Positions 7,949 through 17,436 of a DNA stretch of 48,577 bases are shown here, piece after piece. The translations under genes were made by a program, and so were the position numbers. The notes under the pieces are model-generated. The model saw nothing but the letters and a program-made list of their open reading frames with translations. It made no database searches and was not told where the DNA came from. The first letter of the stretch is position 1. Each line of letters starts with the position of its first letter. This DNA comes from an archaeon (GTDB lineage: Archaea; Thermoproteota; Thermoprotei_A; Marsarchaeales; Marsarchaeaceae), in NCBI GenBank assembly GCA_902812505.1, contig CADDZQ010000005.1:1-48577 (forward strand), read 5' to 3'.

Positions 7949-9124
7949 TTGACCCCGCTCACACTGGGATACTATGCCCTGATACTTCTGGGCATAGTTG
8001 ATTTCTTGGCTTGGCTCATACTTCTATATAGATTCGAGGCTGGTTTCCGCCGAGCACCCAAACTCCCCAGCGAATATATTGGTCAACCAACACATAGGGT
8101 GGCCGCGGTTGTGGCCGCCCGAAACGAGGAGGAGACGATTGCTGAGTGTATTAGGAGCCTACTCTCGCAGCCGTGTATTAATAGCGTGATTGTCGTTGAC
8201 GACGCGTCAGCCGATAGGACTTACGAGGAGGCTAAAAAGTTCACTAGCGACCACCGTGTTCATGTTCTAAGGCTTGGGGGTAACGGTGCTGGTAAGGCGG
8301 AGGCGTGCTATTTTGGGGTGGGTCACACTGATGCCGATTGGCTTCTCTTCGTGGACGCCGACACACGTCTTAAACCCGGTTTCGTGAGCAGAGCACTCGT
8401 ATTCGCCGAAGAGAAGGGGTTGGACGCCCTCTCGGTTGTGGGTCAGTTGCGCTGCCCTAGCTTTTGGGATAAGGTCTCAACCCCATTCTTGTTCGGGCTA
8501 CTAAACTCGTTTATCAGGCTTGACTATGTGTGTGATAGGGGTAGGAGGGCGGCCTATTTTTACGGTAGCTTCATCCTTATAAAGAGGGATGCCTACATGA
8601 AGATCGGTGGACACAGAGCTGTAAAAGATGACCTAGTTGAGGATAGAGCCCTAGGAAGTTTAGCTAAAAAGAGTGGACTTAACATATGCATAGCCCAAGC
8701 CCCTGACTCAATTTCCGCTGAGTGGGCGCCGGGGTTCAGGTCGAATCTTAAGGCTATGGAGAGGGTTATAGCGCCATCAATCAATAGGAGGGTGGGCTTG
8801 GGTTCAGCCTTCAGCTTCGCGCTTACAGCCCTCTTCTTCATACCCCTGCTACTTATAACGTTGTCCCTAAGTGGGCTCACACAAACATTAACCCCTATCA
8901 ACACGATAGGGGCGTTTTTGGGGGTTTCATCACTTGTGCTTGGTGCAGCCCTTAGTGTACGCTCAGCTCAAAGGATTGGCTCAAACCCCCTCTACTCCCT
9001 GCTATTCATCCTACCTGAGGCGGTTTTCAGCTACGCTTTATGGTCAAGCATCCATAAAGTCTTAAGAGGTAAGCCCATAGTGTGGAGGAGTAGAGCCTAC
9101 GTCTACACAAGGCGGGCGAACTAA
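7949..9124 (+). CDS. Membrane glycosyltransferase, family 2
   Basis: 391 residues. One N-terminal membrane segment (about 5-27) precedes a GT-A domain: VAAVVAARNEEETIAECI, then VIVVDDASADRT (nucleotide-sugar binding Asp pair), LLFVDADTRL (metal-binding DxD-type motif) and VKDDLVEDRALG (catalytic ED-type motif). Three or so C-terminal membrane segments follow (about 280-365). The architecture resembles archaeal and bacterial inner-membrane glucosyltransferases acting on lipid acceptors. Donor and acceptor unknown. TTG start at 7949; no better start in frame nearby. Confidence 0.82.
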   Translation: MTPLTLGYYALILLGIVDFLAWLILLYRFEAGFRRAPKLPSEYIGQPTHRVAAVVAARNEEETIAECIRSLLSQPCINSVIVVDDASADRTYEEAKKFTSDHRVHVLRLGGNGAGKAEACYFGVGHTDADWLLFVDADTRLKPGFVSRALVFAEEKGLDALSVVGQLRCPSFWDKVSTPFLFGLLNSFIRLDYVCDRGRRAAYFYGSFILIKRDAYMKIGGHRAVKDDLVEDRALGSLAKKSGLNICIAQAPDSISAEWAPGFRSNLKAMERVIAPSINRRVGLGSAFSFALTALFFIPLLLITLSLSGLTQTLTPINTIGAFLGVSSLVLGAALSVRSAQRIGSNPLYSLLFILPEAVFSYALWSSIHKVLRGKPIVWRSRAYVYTRRAN

Positions 9125-9267
9125 ACCACTCAGCCTTAGATTCGACTCTATGATACTCAATACCCAGTAGCTTCACAGGTCCCCCTAAGCATGTGACCAA
9201 ATTTCACATGATGAATTAAGGACGGTATATCTCAACGTTAAGCGCCAGACCCCTATTCAGACGCGGT

Positions 9268-9277
9268 AAGCTTATCT
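9268..9277 (+). promoter_or_regulatory. TATA-like box for glyA
   Basis: AAGCTTATCT centred about 28 bases before ATG 9301, consistent with leaderless transcription starting at that ATG. Confidence 0.4.
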
Positions 9278-9300
9278 AGACTACAGTGTTTTGTATCCAA

Positions 9301-10482
9301 ATGTTGGATGAGGTATTAGACCTGGTGCAAAAGCATGAAGTGTATAGGTCATCATGCGTGAATCTTATTGCGAGCGAGAACGTTGTAAGCGACCAAGTAA
9401 AGAGGGCTCTGGGAAGCGACCTTGCGGGTCGCTACGTGGCCTACCCCAAGTTCTATGGTGGCACAAGGTTTATGGATGAAGCTTGGAGCCTAACGGAGGA
9501 GAGGGCGTGCAGGGTTTTCAGAGCGAAATACGCATCCGTTAACCCAATAGGCGGACACATAGCTCTTATGGCCACACTCACCACACTGTGCAGACCAGGT
9601 GCCGCTGTTGCCTCCATACCCCCAGAGTGCGGAGGATATGGGGGGCTTGCACGTGAACACTCCATGGCGAGTATGCTCGGCCTCAGGGTAGATTACCTCC
9701 CATATGACGGTGAGGGGTACAACCTTAACACGGAGAAAAGCCTTGAGTACATCGCCAAAAATAAGCCTAAGGTAGTAGTGCTCGGCTCAAGCCTGATACT
9801 CTTCCCTCAACCCGTGCGTGAAGTAGCCGAAGAGGTCCACAGATATGGCGGCTCACTTGTATACGATGGCTCCCATGTGATGGGGCTTATAGCTGGCGGG
9901 GTGTTCCAGGACCCTTTACGTGAGGGTGCGGATGTTTTGGTGGGCTCAACACACAAGAGCTTCTTCGGACCACAGGGCGGACTCATCCTCTCCAACGATT
10001 CAGAATTCATGGCCAAGCTGAGCTCCAACTTTCTCCACGTAACACAGGATAATCCTCATCCAAACAGGGTTGCGGCGCTCGGTGTCGGCCTAGCCGAAGC
10101 TGAAAAGTGGGGTGCACAATATGCAAGCAGAGTAGTGCTAAACTCAAAACGTTTAGCCAAACTATTATTTGAAGAGGGATTACCCGTGGAACCAAACACT
10201 AGGGGGGATTTTACTCAGAGCCACCAAGTCTTTCTCAACTATGGCGGATGGGAGAAGGGCTCGGATGTAAGGGATAAACTCGAAGAGGTGCGGATAATCG
10301 TTGACGCAGGGGTGAGAGTTGGTCTAAACGAGGTTACTAGGCGGGGTTACGATGAGGGTGACATGGAGAGCGTAGCCCACGCCATAGCGCTAAAGCTCAA
10401 AGGCAACAATACCAACACGGATATACTGAAGATTGTGGACGAATTGGTGGAAAAACACCCAAGAATACACTATACTCTATGA
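9301..10482 (+). CDS. glyA: Serine hydroxymethyltransferase
   Basis: About 393 residues from ATG 9301 (a GTG at 9286 adds five). PLP enzyme interconverting serine and glycine with transfer of a C1 unit to a pterin carrier. The N-terminal NLIASENVVS motif, the PKFYGGTRFMDE substrate loop, the YDGSHVMGLIAGG segment with the PLP-binding Asp and His, and the PLP lysine in GSTHKSFFGPQGG are present. A little shorter than bacterial GlyA, as common in archaea. The promoter box at 9268-9277 favours ATG 9301. Convergent with pyk, nine bases apart. MptA and a PTPS-family gene elsewhere in the window suggest the C1 carrier is a methanopterin-like pterin (inference). Confidence 0.92.
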   Translation: MLDEVLDLVQKHEVYRSSCVNLIASENVVSDQVKRALGSDLAGRYVAYPKFYGGTRFMDEAWSLTEERACRVFRAKYASVNPIGGHIALMATLTTLCRPGAAVASIPPECGGYGGLAREHSMASMLGLRVDYLPYDGEGYNLNTEKSLEYIAKNKPKVVVLGSSLILFPQPVREVAEEVHRYGGSLVYDGSHVMGLIAGGVFQDPLREGADVLVGSTHKSFFGPQGGLILSNDSEFMAKLSSNFLHVTQDNPHPNRVAALGVGLAEAEKWGAQYASRVVLNSKRLAKLLFEEGLPVEPNTRGDFTQSHQVFLNYGGWEKGSDVRDKLEEVRIIVDAGVRVGLNEVTRRGYDEGDMESVAHAIALKLKGNNTNTDILKIVDELVEKHPRIHYTL

Positions 10483-10491
10483 ATGAGCGGC

Positions 10492-11895
10492 TCAGTGTAT
10501 GAGTTGAACACGGATCATGTTTGTTGAACCAACCGGCCCCGTGGGTGCGCCGGCCACTATAACCGCCTTTTCACCGCTTTTAGCGAACCCAAACTTGCGT
10601 AGCGCCTGCTCCACTATTTCAGGCTGCAACTCACCTACGACCTCATCGATCTTGAATGGGAGAACACCCCAGACGAGTTTGAGGCGGCGCGCAACACTCT
10701 CGCTCGGTGTGAAGGCTACTATCTCCGTGTGTGGTCGATATCTCGCTATGAGTCTAGCCGTCGAGCCGGAGCGTGTGTAGGCCACAATCTTCTCAGCCTT
10801 TATGGCGCTCGCAACACGGCATGCCGCCATGCCAACCGCATCCTCAACGCTCTCGGCCTCCGACAACCCCTGGGAGCCATAGCCTAATTCGCCCTCAACC
10901 CTCCTACACACCCGGTCGAGTACACCCACGGCTTCAAGGTAGTTGGCGCCCACGGCTGTCTCCTCTGAAAGCATTAACGCGTCTGTCCCATCTAGTATGG
11001 CGTTAGCTATATCGCTCACCTCAGCCCGGGTGGGGGTGGTATAGGTAAGCATCGAGAGAAGTATCTGTGTCGCGGTTATAACGGGTTTACCCATAGCGTT
11101 GCTTAGCCTAATTATCCTCTTCTGTATGAGTGGCACATTCTCCAAGCCGAGCTCCACACCCAAGTCGCCTCTCGCAACCATTACAGCATCACTCCTCCTA
11201 ATTATTTCATCAAGCCGGTCGACCGCCTCAGCTTTCTCAATCTTAGCTATCAAGGGTACATCTGACCCAAACTCCGAGACTATGCGTCGAGCCGTGTCCA
11301 AGTCAGCGGCCGACCTAACAAATGATAGCGCTATATAGTCTACACCGCTACTAAGCCCGAACCTAATGTGCTCCACATCCTCCTCGGTTACGGCACCCAC
11401 TTCTCCCCTAACGTGGGGAACATTAACGCCCTTCCCAGTAGTTAGGTTACCCCCCACCTCAACCTCACACATAACATTCGGCCCATTCTTCCCAACTACA
11501 CGCAACCTAATCATACCATCAGCCAAATAAACCTCTGAGCCAACATCCACCATACGCGGAAACCCCTCTGGGTGAACGGGTATCACGCCCGCGGAACCCA
11601 CCTGTTGAGAGACGCTTAGCGTAACCTTATCACCCGCTTCTAACCTTAGCGGTTCATTTGGGAGCTTGCCAACCCTTAGCTTCGGCCCAGGCAAATCCTG
11701 TATGATGGCCACGGGAGTCGCCAACTCCTTTGAAACCTCCCTGATAAGCTTGATTCTCGCGGCGTGCTCCTCGTGTGTACCATGAGAGAAGTTGAGGCGT
11801 GCCACATCCATACCAGCCTTTACGAGAGACCTGATCGCATCCCTGCTGGATGTTGCGGGTCCGATTGTGCACACAATCTTGGTGAATCTATGCAT
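10492..11895 (-). CDS. pyk: Pyruvate kinase
   Basis: 467 residues, full length. Glycolytic enzyme converting phosphoenolpyruvate and ADP to pyruvate and ATP. Motifs: TKIVCTIGPAT at the N-terminus, DVARLNFSHGTHEEH, the active-site Lys segment LIAKIEKAEAVDRLDEII, VMVARGDLGVELG (metal/phosphate binding), and ATQILLSMLTYTTPTRAEVSD in place of the bacterial ATQMLESM helix. The C-terminal domain is complete (VAYTRSGSTARLIARYRP). ATG 11895 lies at the expected leaderless distance from the box at 11913-11926. Confidence 0.96.
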   Translation of the reverse strand: MHRFTKIVCTIGPATSSRDAIRSLVKAGMDVARLNFSHGTHEEHAARIKLIREVSKELATPVAIIQDLPGPKLRVGKLPNEPLRLEAGDKVTLSVSQQVGSAGVIPVHPEGFPRMVDVGSEVYLADGMIRLRVVGKNGPNVMCEVEVGGNLTTGKGVNVPHVRGEVGAVTEEDVEHIRFGLSSGVDYIALSFVRSAADLDTARRIVSEFGSDVPLIAKIEKAEAVDRLDEIIRRSDAVMVARGDLGVELGLENVPLIQKRIIRLSNAMGKPVITATQILLSMLTYTTPTRAEVSDIANAILDGTDALMLSEETAVGANYLEAVGVLDRVCRRVEGELGYGSQGLSEAESVEDAVGMAACRVASAIKAEKIVAYTRSGSTARLIARYRPHTEIVAFTPSESVARRLKLVWGVLPFKIDEVVGELQPEIVEQALRKFGFAKSGEKAVIVAGAPTGPVGSTNMIRVQLIH

Positions 11896-11912
11896 ACACC
11901 ATCTGCACTCAT

Positions 11913-11926
11913 AGAAAATTATAAGG
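11913..11926 (-). promoter_or_regulatory. TATA-like box for pyk
   Basis: CCTTATAATTTTC on the minus strand, centred about 25 bases before the pyk ATG at 11895; predicted leaderless promoter. Confidence 0.5.
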
Positions 11927-12089
11927 TTGGCTTAAACCGCGAATAGGTAGGGTGACACACACCCCACAGGGTAGTTGAAATCAGGAAAGCCCGGGGGGAA
12001 TAGCCACCCAAGTATAGTGTTACCCTAGCAGCCGAGGCTCCCTAGAACGTGTGTTAGCACAGAAGGAGCCAAGATACCACCCATTAGGA

Positions 12090-12440
12090 GAACGCCGTAG
12101 TCAGCAGTTACAAAATAGATATGTTCATATAGATTTCTGGACTTGAACAATCCAGTTGTGCATGAGCAGTAGGGTGGTAGCAGAGACCCAAGACCTCGGC
12201 TGAGGGAGGGGTACATGTATACACAGGGAGGAGGGGAGGCTGAAGATGAAGGGCGTTCCCCATGAGGCCTTCTTCGGCGACGTGGAAGGCGTGTAAGTGA
12301 GTGGGTGGGTGCGTCCTGACACGAGGAGGCCAAGCGGAGTGACCCCGATGAACCCGTGAGGTCCCTACATGATGCTGTGAAGCCCAAGCCCTACGGGGTA
12401 TGCGGACGCATACCCACGTATGCCCATCTAGGGTGAAACC
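12090..12440 (+). mobile_element. Deletion derivative (MITE-like) of the TnpB element at 38069-39430
   Basis: The left end (from GAACGCCGTAGTCAGCAGTT) matches the left end of the larger element at 38069 over about 50 bases. An 87-base block at 12303-12389 matches 39281-39367 with two differences, and both copies end in GTGAAACCC followed by t. The tnpB coding body is missing, about 1 kb shorter, although a stretch near 12235-12265 still resembles the tnpB 3' end. A hairpin sits near the right end (stem 12396-12402/12409-12415). The right end stops exactly at the trpA stop codon (12441-12443). Confidence 0.8.
12303..12440 (+). ncRNA. Putative omega-RNA (reRNA) scaffold at the right end of the deletion derivative
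   Basis: TnpB nucleases use a guide RNA made from the right end of their element, with the guide taken from the flanking DNA. This region is the homologue of 39281-39430: 87 bases nearly identical, then a diverged segment that keeps a hairpin, then GTGAAACCC. If transcribed rightward, the next 16-20 bases (the guide) would be antisense to the trpA 3' end. Expression and function are inference. Confidence 0.45.
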
Positions 12441-13244
12441 CTACTTTCCCTCTTCAGTGGGCACAGTTGTGCTTGTTGCCTGTTTAAGTGCGTGAACCGT
12501 GCTCTCCAAATTCGCTAACACCTCAACCCAGCTGGGCTCCTGGTCCATTAGCTTAGAGATAAGGAGGCTGCCAACTATTACACCGTCAACACCCGCCTTT
12601 AAGGCCTGACTCACTGTGCGTGGATTGGATACTCCGAAGCCCAACGCGAGAGGCCTGTTCACCACACTCTTAGCCCTTCTTATGAACTCATATGTATATC
12701 CCGGTAACTCATCCCTGACACCCGTCACCCCGTAGACTGATACCAAGTAGACGAACCCTGTTGAGTTTTGTGCTATCTTCTTCAGTCTCGGGGTAGAAGT
12801 AGCGGGGGTCGCTAGGAAAACGGTGCCCAACCTATTCGCCCAAGCCGTGCGCACCCATTCGGCCGCGAGCTCAACGGGTAAATCGGGTATTATTACACCA
12901 CTAACACCACTACGTGATGCTTGGGCTGCGAACTCAGCGTACCCCATCCTAAGTATTGGGTTAAGATAACTCATTATGTAGATGGGTTTCCCACTACCAC
13001 TCAGTCTCCCAGCCATATCCAACACGAGTCGAAGAGACACGTTTTGTCTCAGCGCTACTGTTGACGCCTTCTGGATTAGGGGTCCATCCGCTATGGGATC
13101 CGAGAAGGGCACCCCCAATTCGAGGGCGTCGGCGCCCGCTTTGAACACTATTTCAGCGGCCTCAAGGCTTCTGTCAAGCGTTGGGTAACCCGCCATGAGG
13201 TAGGCTATCAGCGGGTGATTTGAACCAAAGATCCTAGCACTCAT
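12441..13244 (-). CDS. trpA: Tryptophan synthase alpha subunit
   Basis: 267 residues. Cleaves indole-3-glycerol phosphate to indole, passed to TrpB. The catalytic pair is visible: Glu42 in [16 protein letters not shown] and Asp53 in the same motif. [14 protein letters not shown] and LGFGVSNP / GVIVGSLL match the active-site and phosphate-binding loops. Last gene of the trp operon; overlaps the trpB stop by four bases. The 3' end abuts the right end of the MITE-like element. Confidence 0.95.
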   Translation of the reverse strand: MSARIFGSNHPLIAYLMAGYPTLDRSLEAAEIVFKAGADALELGVPFSDPIADGPLIQKASTVALRQNVSLRLVLDMAGRLSGSGKPIYIMSYLNPILRMGYAEFAAQASRSGVSGVIIPDLPVELAAEWVRTAWANRLGTVFLATPATSTPRLKKIAQNSTGFVYLVSVYGVTGVRDELPGYTYEFIRRAKSVVNRPLALGFGVSNPRTVSQALKAGVDGVIVGSLLISKLMDQEPSWVEVLANLESTVHALKQATSTTVPTEEGK

Positions 13245-14428
13245 AGCTTGCTGCCCCTAAACTTGGCTACACTCTCCACATCCTTGTCACCCCTACCAGA
13301 GAGGGTGACAACTATCTTGGTATCGTGTGGCAGGGCTGCGGCGAGCTTTATGGCGTAGGCTAAGGCGTGGCTTGATTCGAGAGCTGGTATTATACCCTCC
13401 GACCTGCTTAGTGTTTCAAACGCTTTCACCGCCTCCTCATCTGTCACACCAACATATTCAACCCTGCCAGTCTGCTTAAAGTATGAATGCTCCGGTCCCA
13501 CGGCAGAGTAATCCAAGCCAGCCGCTACGCTATGCGTAAGTTGGATCTGGCCATTATCATCTTGGAGTAAGTATGTGCGCATACCATGCATCACCCCAAC
13601 GGAGCCGGCTAGCAGAGGCGCGGCGTGCTTACCCGAGGCCAACCCTTGTCCAGCTGCCTGCACACCAACAAGCTTCACCTTCTTTTCACCAACAAAGGCC
13701 TGAAAGCTACCAGCAGCGTTGCTCCCACCGCCGACACACGCCACGATGTAGTCGGGTAGCCCACCCACTGATTTCTTAAACTGAGCCATTATCTCCCTGC
13801 CAATGACGCTTTGAAAGTCCCTTACGATTGTGGGGTATGGGTGGGGACCCACCACTGAGCCCACCAAGTAGTGTGTGTTCGAAACATTTGCGATCCAGTC
13901 ACGCATCGCTTCGTTTATAGCATCCTTAAGAGTCCTCGAGCCGGCATCCACGGGGTGCACAGTGGCACCCAGCAACCTCATCCTAAACACGTTTAGGCGC
14001 TGCCTCTCCATGTCCTCTGAACCCATATAGACCTCGGCGTGTAAACCGAGCACAGCCGCGGCCATGGCTGTAGCTACACCATGCTGACCCGCCCCAGTCT
14101 CCGCTATAACCCGAGTTTTACCCATCCTCTTGGCGAGGAGAGCCTGCCCTAAAGCGTTGTTAATCTTGTGCGCCCCACCATGGAGGAGGTCCTCCCTTTT
14201 GAGGTATATGCGGGCTCCACCCACGGTGTCACTGAGTTTTTTAGCATAGTAGAGAGGTGTAGGCCTCCCCGCGTAGCTTCTAAGGTAGTAATTGAGTTCA
14301 CGCCTAAACGTAGAGTCCCTTCTTATTTTTGAGTACTCGGCTTCAAGCGCGCTCAGCGCCTCCATAAGTGTTTCCGGCGCGAACTGGCCTCCGAAATCTC
14401 CGAACCATCCAACCTTCTTCTTAGCCAA
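13241..14428 (-). CDS. trpB: Tryptophan synthase beta subunit (TrpB1 type)
   Basis: 395 residues. PLP enzyme joining indole and serine. [16 protein letters not shown] at the N-terminus, [18 protein letters not shown] with the PLP Lys88, the [13 protein letters not shown] substrate loop and the GGGSNAAG phosphate cup are all present. The conserved N-terminal and the pairing with trpA in an operon indicate the TrpA-interacting TrpB1 form, not the stand-alone TrpB2. Overlaps trpF by eight bases. Confidence 0.97.
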   Translation of the reverse strand: MAKKKVGWFGDFGGQFAPETLMEALSALEAEYSKIRRDSTFRRELNYYLRSYAGRPTPLYYAKKLSDTVGGARIYLKREDLLHGGAHKINNALGQALLAKRMGKTRVIAETGAGQHGVATAMAAAVLGLHAEVYMGSEDMERQRLNVFRMRLLGATVHPVDAGSRTLKDAINEAMRDWIANVSNTHYLVGSVVGPHPYPTIVRDFQSVIGREIMAQFKKSVGGLPDYIVACVGGGSNAAGSFQAFVGEKKVKLVGVQAAGQGLASGKHAAPLLAGSVGVMHGMRTYLLQDDNGQIQLTHSVAAGLDYSAVGPEHSYFKQTGRVEYVGVTDEEAVKAFETLSRSEGIIPALESSHALAYAIKLAAALPHDTKIVVTLSGRGDKDVESVAKFRGSKL

Positions 14429-15041
14429 CCTGCCTCACCGCCTCAATAAAACGCGATACGAGTCTTTTATCCTTAACACCAGGTGAACGTTCAACACCAC
14501 TGGACACGTCCACAGCGTATGGCTCCACCTTAATAATCGCCTCAACAACATTCTCGGGATTAAGGCCCCCGGCGAGAATTATGTTACCAAAGGTTTTCGA
14601 AAGCATCCTTGAAACCTCCCAGTTATGGGTTAGACCAGAACCACCTTTAAGCTTGGAGTCTGTGTCCACTAAGACGTATTCGAACTCAGAATACTTCTTC
14701 AAGACCTCGGGTTTGGGTGGGTCCTGCCCAACGTATAAAACGGGTATTATTTTAAGCTCAGGGTGGGATTCGCGTATCTGGGGGTAGGTAGAGGGGGGAG
14801 CTATGAGCTGAACTGTTCTCACACCCATGCGCACAGCGTTTTCTATGCCTGGGGGGTTTGTGACCACAACAGCCTCTGTGAGAGGCGGCACACCCCGCAC
14901 GAGCCTCCCCGCACTCTCAAAGTCGTTGTTTCGAGGTGAATCTGGGAAACCGTGTATCACGCCAACCGCGTGGGCGCCAGCCTTCGCCTCGTAGAGTAAG
15001 TCATTAAGTCTCGTATTACCGCATATTTTAACTCTGATCAC
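14421..15041 (-). CDS. trpF: Phosphoribosylanthranilate isomerase
   Basis: 206 residues, TIM barrel. The [12 protein letters not shown] segment carries the catalytic Cys; the catalytic Asp is in [18 protein letters not shown] and [16 protein letters not shown] are the family's phosphate-binding signatures. GTG start at 15041, overlapping trpC by 14 bases. Confidence 0.95.
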   Translation of the reverse strand: MIRVKICGNTRLNDLLYEAKAGAHAVGVIHGFPDSPRNNDFESAGRLVRGVPPLTEAVVVTNPPGIENAVRMGVRTVQLIAPPSTYPQIRESHPELKIIPVLYVGQDPPKPEVLKKYSEFEYVLVDTDSKLKGGSGLTHNWEVSRMLSKTFGNIILAGGLNPENVVEAIIKVEPYAVDVSSGVERSPGVKDKRLVSRFIEAVRQVG

Positions 15042-15843
15042 AGTCCAGCAACTCCTTAAGCTTCCCGGATGGGTTGGCGGATGACATTATCGCGCTACCT
15101 ATCAGAAAGGCGTCCGCACCAAACAACCTATCACGCCCTATGCGCCCACACTCATTGTAGCCGCTCTCAGCCACTTTGAATCTACACCCCCTGAGCTCAT
15201 GGGACAGAGAGTAGAAGTGGTCGGGTTTTAGGTTGAGTGTATAGAGATCCCTGTTATTCACCCCTACATAGTCGGCCTCTGAGTTTGTGACCGCCCCTAA
15301 GAGCTGGGGGTCGTGGAACTCGAGGAGCACCTCTAGACCCAAGGAGTGGGCGAGCCTGATTGTTTGGCTCAACGGTAGCTCTGTGTACCCGTCGCGGAAA
15401 AGCTCGGCGATAAGTAGAAGTATGTCGGCGCCACTTCTGTTTGCTGCTTCCACTTGCTTTGTGCTCACCACGAAGTCTTTAAAGAGAATGGGTATACCTA
15501 TACTTTTTGAAGCCCTGCATAGGAGTTCAAGTGACCCGTTGAAGTGGGTTCTCTCAACAAGTATTGACAGCGCCGAGGCACCAGCTCTCTCCAAGCTCGA
15601 GGCTAACTCTGCGCTCGCCGAATCAATAAGTCTACCGCGGCTGGGTGAGCGTGGCTTGATCTCGGCTATTATGGGTAAACGCGTTTTTTCGGCCACCTCC
15701 TTTAGACTCGGCCTATCCAGCTTGTCTACACGTTCAGCCAAGTCGTAGTAGCCTTGACGGATGTTTTCCTGAACGTCCGCGACAACCCTGCTTAGGAAGT
15801 TAGACAACCCGCTCAATCGCCTCCAGTTTTGATGGGTTGCCAC
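15028..15843 (-). CDS. trpC: Indole-3-glycerol phosphate synthase
   Basis: Up to 271 residues. Motifs: PIIAEIKPRSPSRG (catalytic Glu and Lys), LSILVERTHFNGSLELL, ILFKDFVVSTKQVEAA with the catalytic Lys, VLLEFHDPQLL, YVGVNNRDLYTL and VAESGYNE. GTG at 15843 would overlap trpD by 44 bases; the TTG near 15808 is an alternative start giving a shorter N-terminus more usual for the family. Confidence 0.94.
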   Translation of the reverse strand: MATHQNWRRLSGLSNFLSRVVADVQENIRQGYYDLAERVDKLDRPSLKEVAEKTRLPIIAEIKPRSPSRGRLIDSASAELASSLERAGASALSILVERTHFNGSLELLCRASKSIGIPILFKDFVVSTKQVEAANRSGADILLLIAELFRDGYTELPLSQTIRLAHSLGLEVLLEFHDPQLLGAVTNSEADYVGVNNRDLYTLNLKPDHFYSLSHELRGCRFKVAESGYNECGRIGRDRLFGADAFLIGSAIMSSANPSGKLKELLDCDQS

Positions 15844-16861
15844 CGCTTAGCCTAACAAGCTCGCGGAGTCTATCGGCGGCACGCCCAGACTCTATGGTGC
15901 TTAAGGCTAGCTGCACACCCTCGCTGACGCTATCAACAACCCCTCCAACCATGAACCCAACCGCCGCATTGGCCGCAACAAGCCTCGTCTTTGGGTCTCC
16001 CAAACCACTTCTACCCGAAAGAATCCTGTACACTGTGAGGGCGCTATCACGCACATCTCTGCACGTGAGTTGGGAGGGTTCGGCTGACTCTAATCCGAGC
16101 TCATTAGGTGTGAGTGTCGCATGTTTTACGACACCACTGTCAACAAGAGCCACGATGGTGGGCGAGTTTATTGAGACTTCATCCATTCCTTCTGTGCCAT
16201 GAACAACGCATGCAAACTCGGCCCCAAGCTCATTTAGAGCCTTGGCCATCACGTCAACCATGAATGGCTCAGCAACACCAAGCAACTGTCTTTTAACCCC
16301 GGCTGGGTTAACGAGTGGGCCTAGCATGTTAAATATGGTTCTAAAACCTAACTCCCTCCTTATACCCGCAACTCTTTTGAGGGCTGGGTGGAAGGTGGGC
16401 GCATACATGAAACCTATACCCGCGCCCTCCACGCACGCCGCCACTGTTTGGGGGTCAACCTCAAGCCTCACACCGAAGGCCTCCATGAGGTCGGCGCTAC
16501 CAGACGTGCTACTAACTGACCTGTTACCGTGCTTTGCAACCCTGAGCCCTCCAGCAGCGAGCACAAATGCGGCCGCTGTGCTCACATTAAAAGTCTTAAA
16601 CCTATCGCCCCCAGTACCAGCCGTATCCATCAAGCGACCTCCACTCAGATTAACCCTTAAAGCCTTCTTCATAAGCCCCCGAGCGAAACCGGCTAGTTCT
16701 TCATATGTCTCACCCTTGAGTTTGAGGGCTACGAGGAGGGCGCCGATCTGTGCATCAGTAGCCGAACCGTCTAGCACCTCTAGGAGCACACTCTCAGCTT
16801 CCTGCGGGCTCAGATTGCATCCTTCCATGGCTTTGATGAGAGCACCCCTAACAGCGCTCAC
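15800..16861 (-). CDS. trpD: Anthranilate phosphoribosyltransferase
   Basis: 353 residues. Transfers phosphoribose to anthranilate. The PRPP-binding GTGGDRFKTFNVST loop, KHGNRSVSSTSGSADLMEAFG and the metal-site segment GTEGMDEVS are clear. GTG start in a GTGA overlap with the trpG stop. The C-terminus overlaps the proposed start of trpC. Confidence 0.96.
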   Translation of the reverse strand: MSAVRGALIKAMEGCNLSPQEAESVLLEVLDGSATDAQIGALLVALKLKGETYEELAGFARGLMKKALRVNLSGGRLMDTAGTGGDRFKTFNVSTAAAFVLAAGGLRVAKHGNRSVSSTSGSADLMEAFGVRLEVDPQTVAACVEGAGIGFMYAPTFHPALKRVAGIRRELGFRTIFNMLGPLVNPAGVKRQLLGVAEPFMVDVMAKALNELGAEFACVVHGTEGMDEVSINSPTIVALVDSGVVKHATLTPNELGLESAEPSQLTCRDVRDSALTVYRILSGRSGLGDPKTRLVAANAAVGFMVGGVVDSVSEGVQLALSTIESGRAADRLRELVRLSGGNPSKLEAIERVV

Positions 16862-17436
16862 CTCTTCACCACCCCTACAAAGGATTCAAGTATATTTTGG
16901 CCGAACCTCGTGAGAACGGATTCTGGGTGAAACTGCACCCCGAATATGGGGTGACTCACGTGTTCTACACCCATTATCTCACCATCATCAGCGCTTACAG
17001 CATTGACTCTAAGGGGTACTCCTGATCCCACTTCACCCACTAAGGAGTGGTATCGCCCAACATAGAATCTACGTGGTAGACCCCTAAAAAGTGCGCCTCC
17101 CAAGTTAACTATCAGGCTCTTTTCTCCGTGTCTAACTACTCTTGCCTTCCTGATCTTACCACCGAAAACGTGTATGATTTCTTGATGACCCAAGCAAACC
17201 CCGAGAACAGGCTTCTCGCTGCCAAGCCGCCCAATAATGTATGGGCCAATACCAGTCCACCTACCATCCCTAGGGTCGCCTGGGCCGGGGGATATCACGA
17301 AGCCATCGTATACTCCAAGCGCCTCAATGGGTAGTTCATCATTCCTACACACTTCAACATCCACTCCAAGTGAACCCAATGCCTGATAGAGATTGTAGAC
17401 AAAGGAGTCGTAGTTGTCCACCAACAGCAGCCTCAA
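16858..17436 (-). CDS. trpG: Anthranilate synthase component II (glutamine amidotransferase)
   Basis: 192 residues, class I glutamine amidotransferase domain alone (not fused to TrpD). The nucleophile Cys81 is in GVCLGHQE, and the His-Glu of the triad in VQFHPESVL. ISPGPGDPRD is the oxyanion strand segment. It supplies ammonia to TrpE. TTG start in a TTGA overlap with the trpE stop, so coupling to trpE is expected. Confidence 0.95.
   Translation of the reverse strand: MRLLLVDNYDSFVYNLYQALGSLGVDVEVCRNDELPIEALGVYDGFVISPGPGDPRDGRWTGIGPYIIGRLGSEKPVLGVCLGHQEIIHVFGGKIRKARVVRHGEKSLIVNLGGALFRGLPRRFYVGRYHSLVGEVGSGVPLRVNAVSADDGEIMGVEHVSHPIFGVQFHPESVLTRFGQNILESFVGVVKR

Noticed and set aside
12025-12387. 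Minus-strand protein-coding frame over the MITE-like region
   Set aside because: It is Pro/Ser/Arg-rich, lies within the mobile-element derivative, and matches no known protein; a chance frame in GC-rich DNA.
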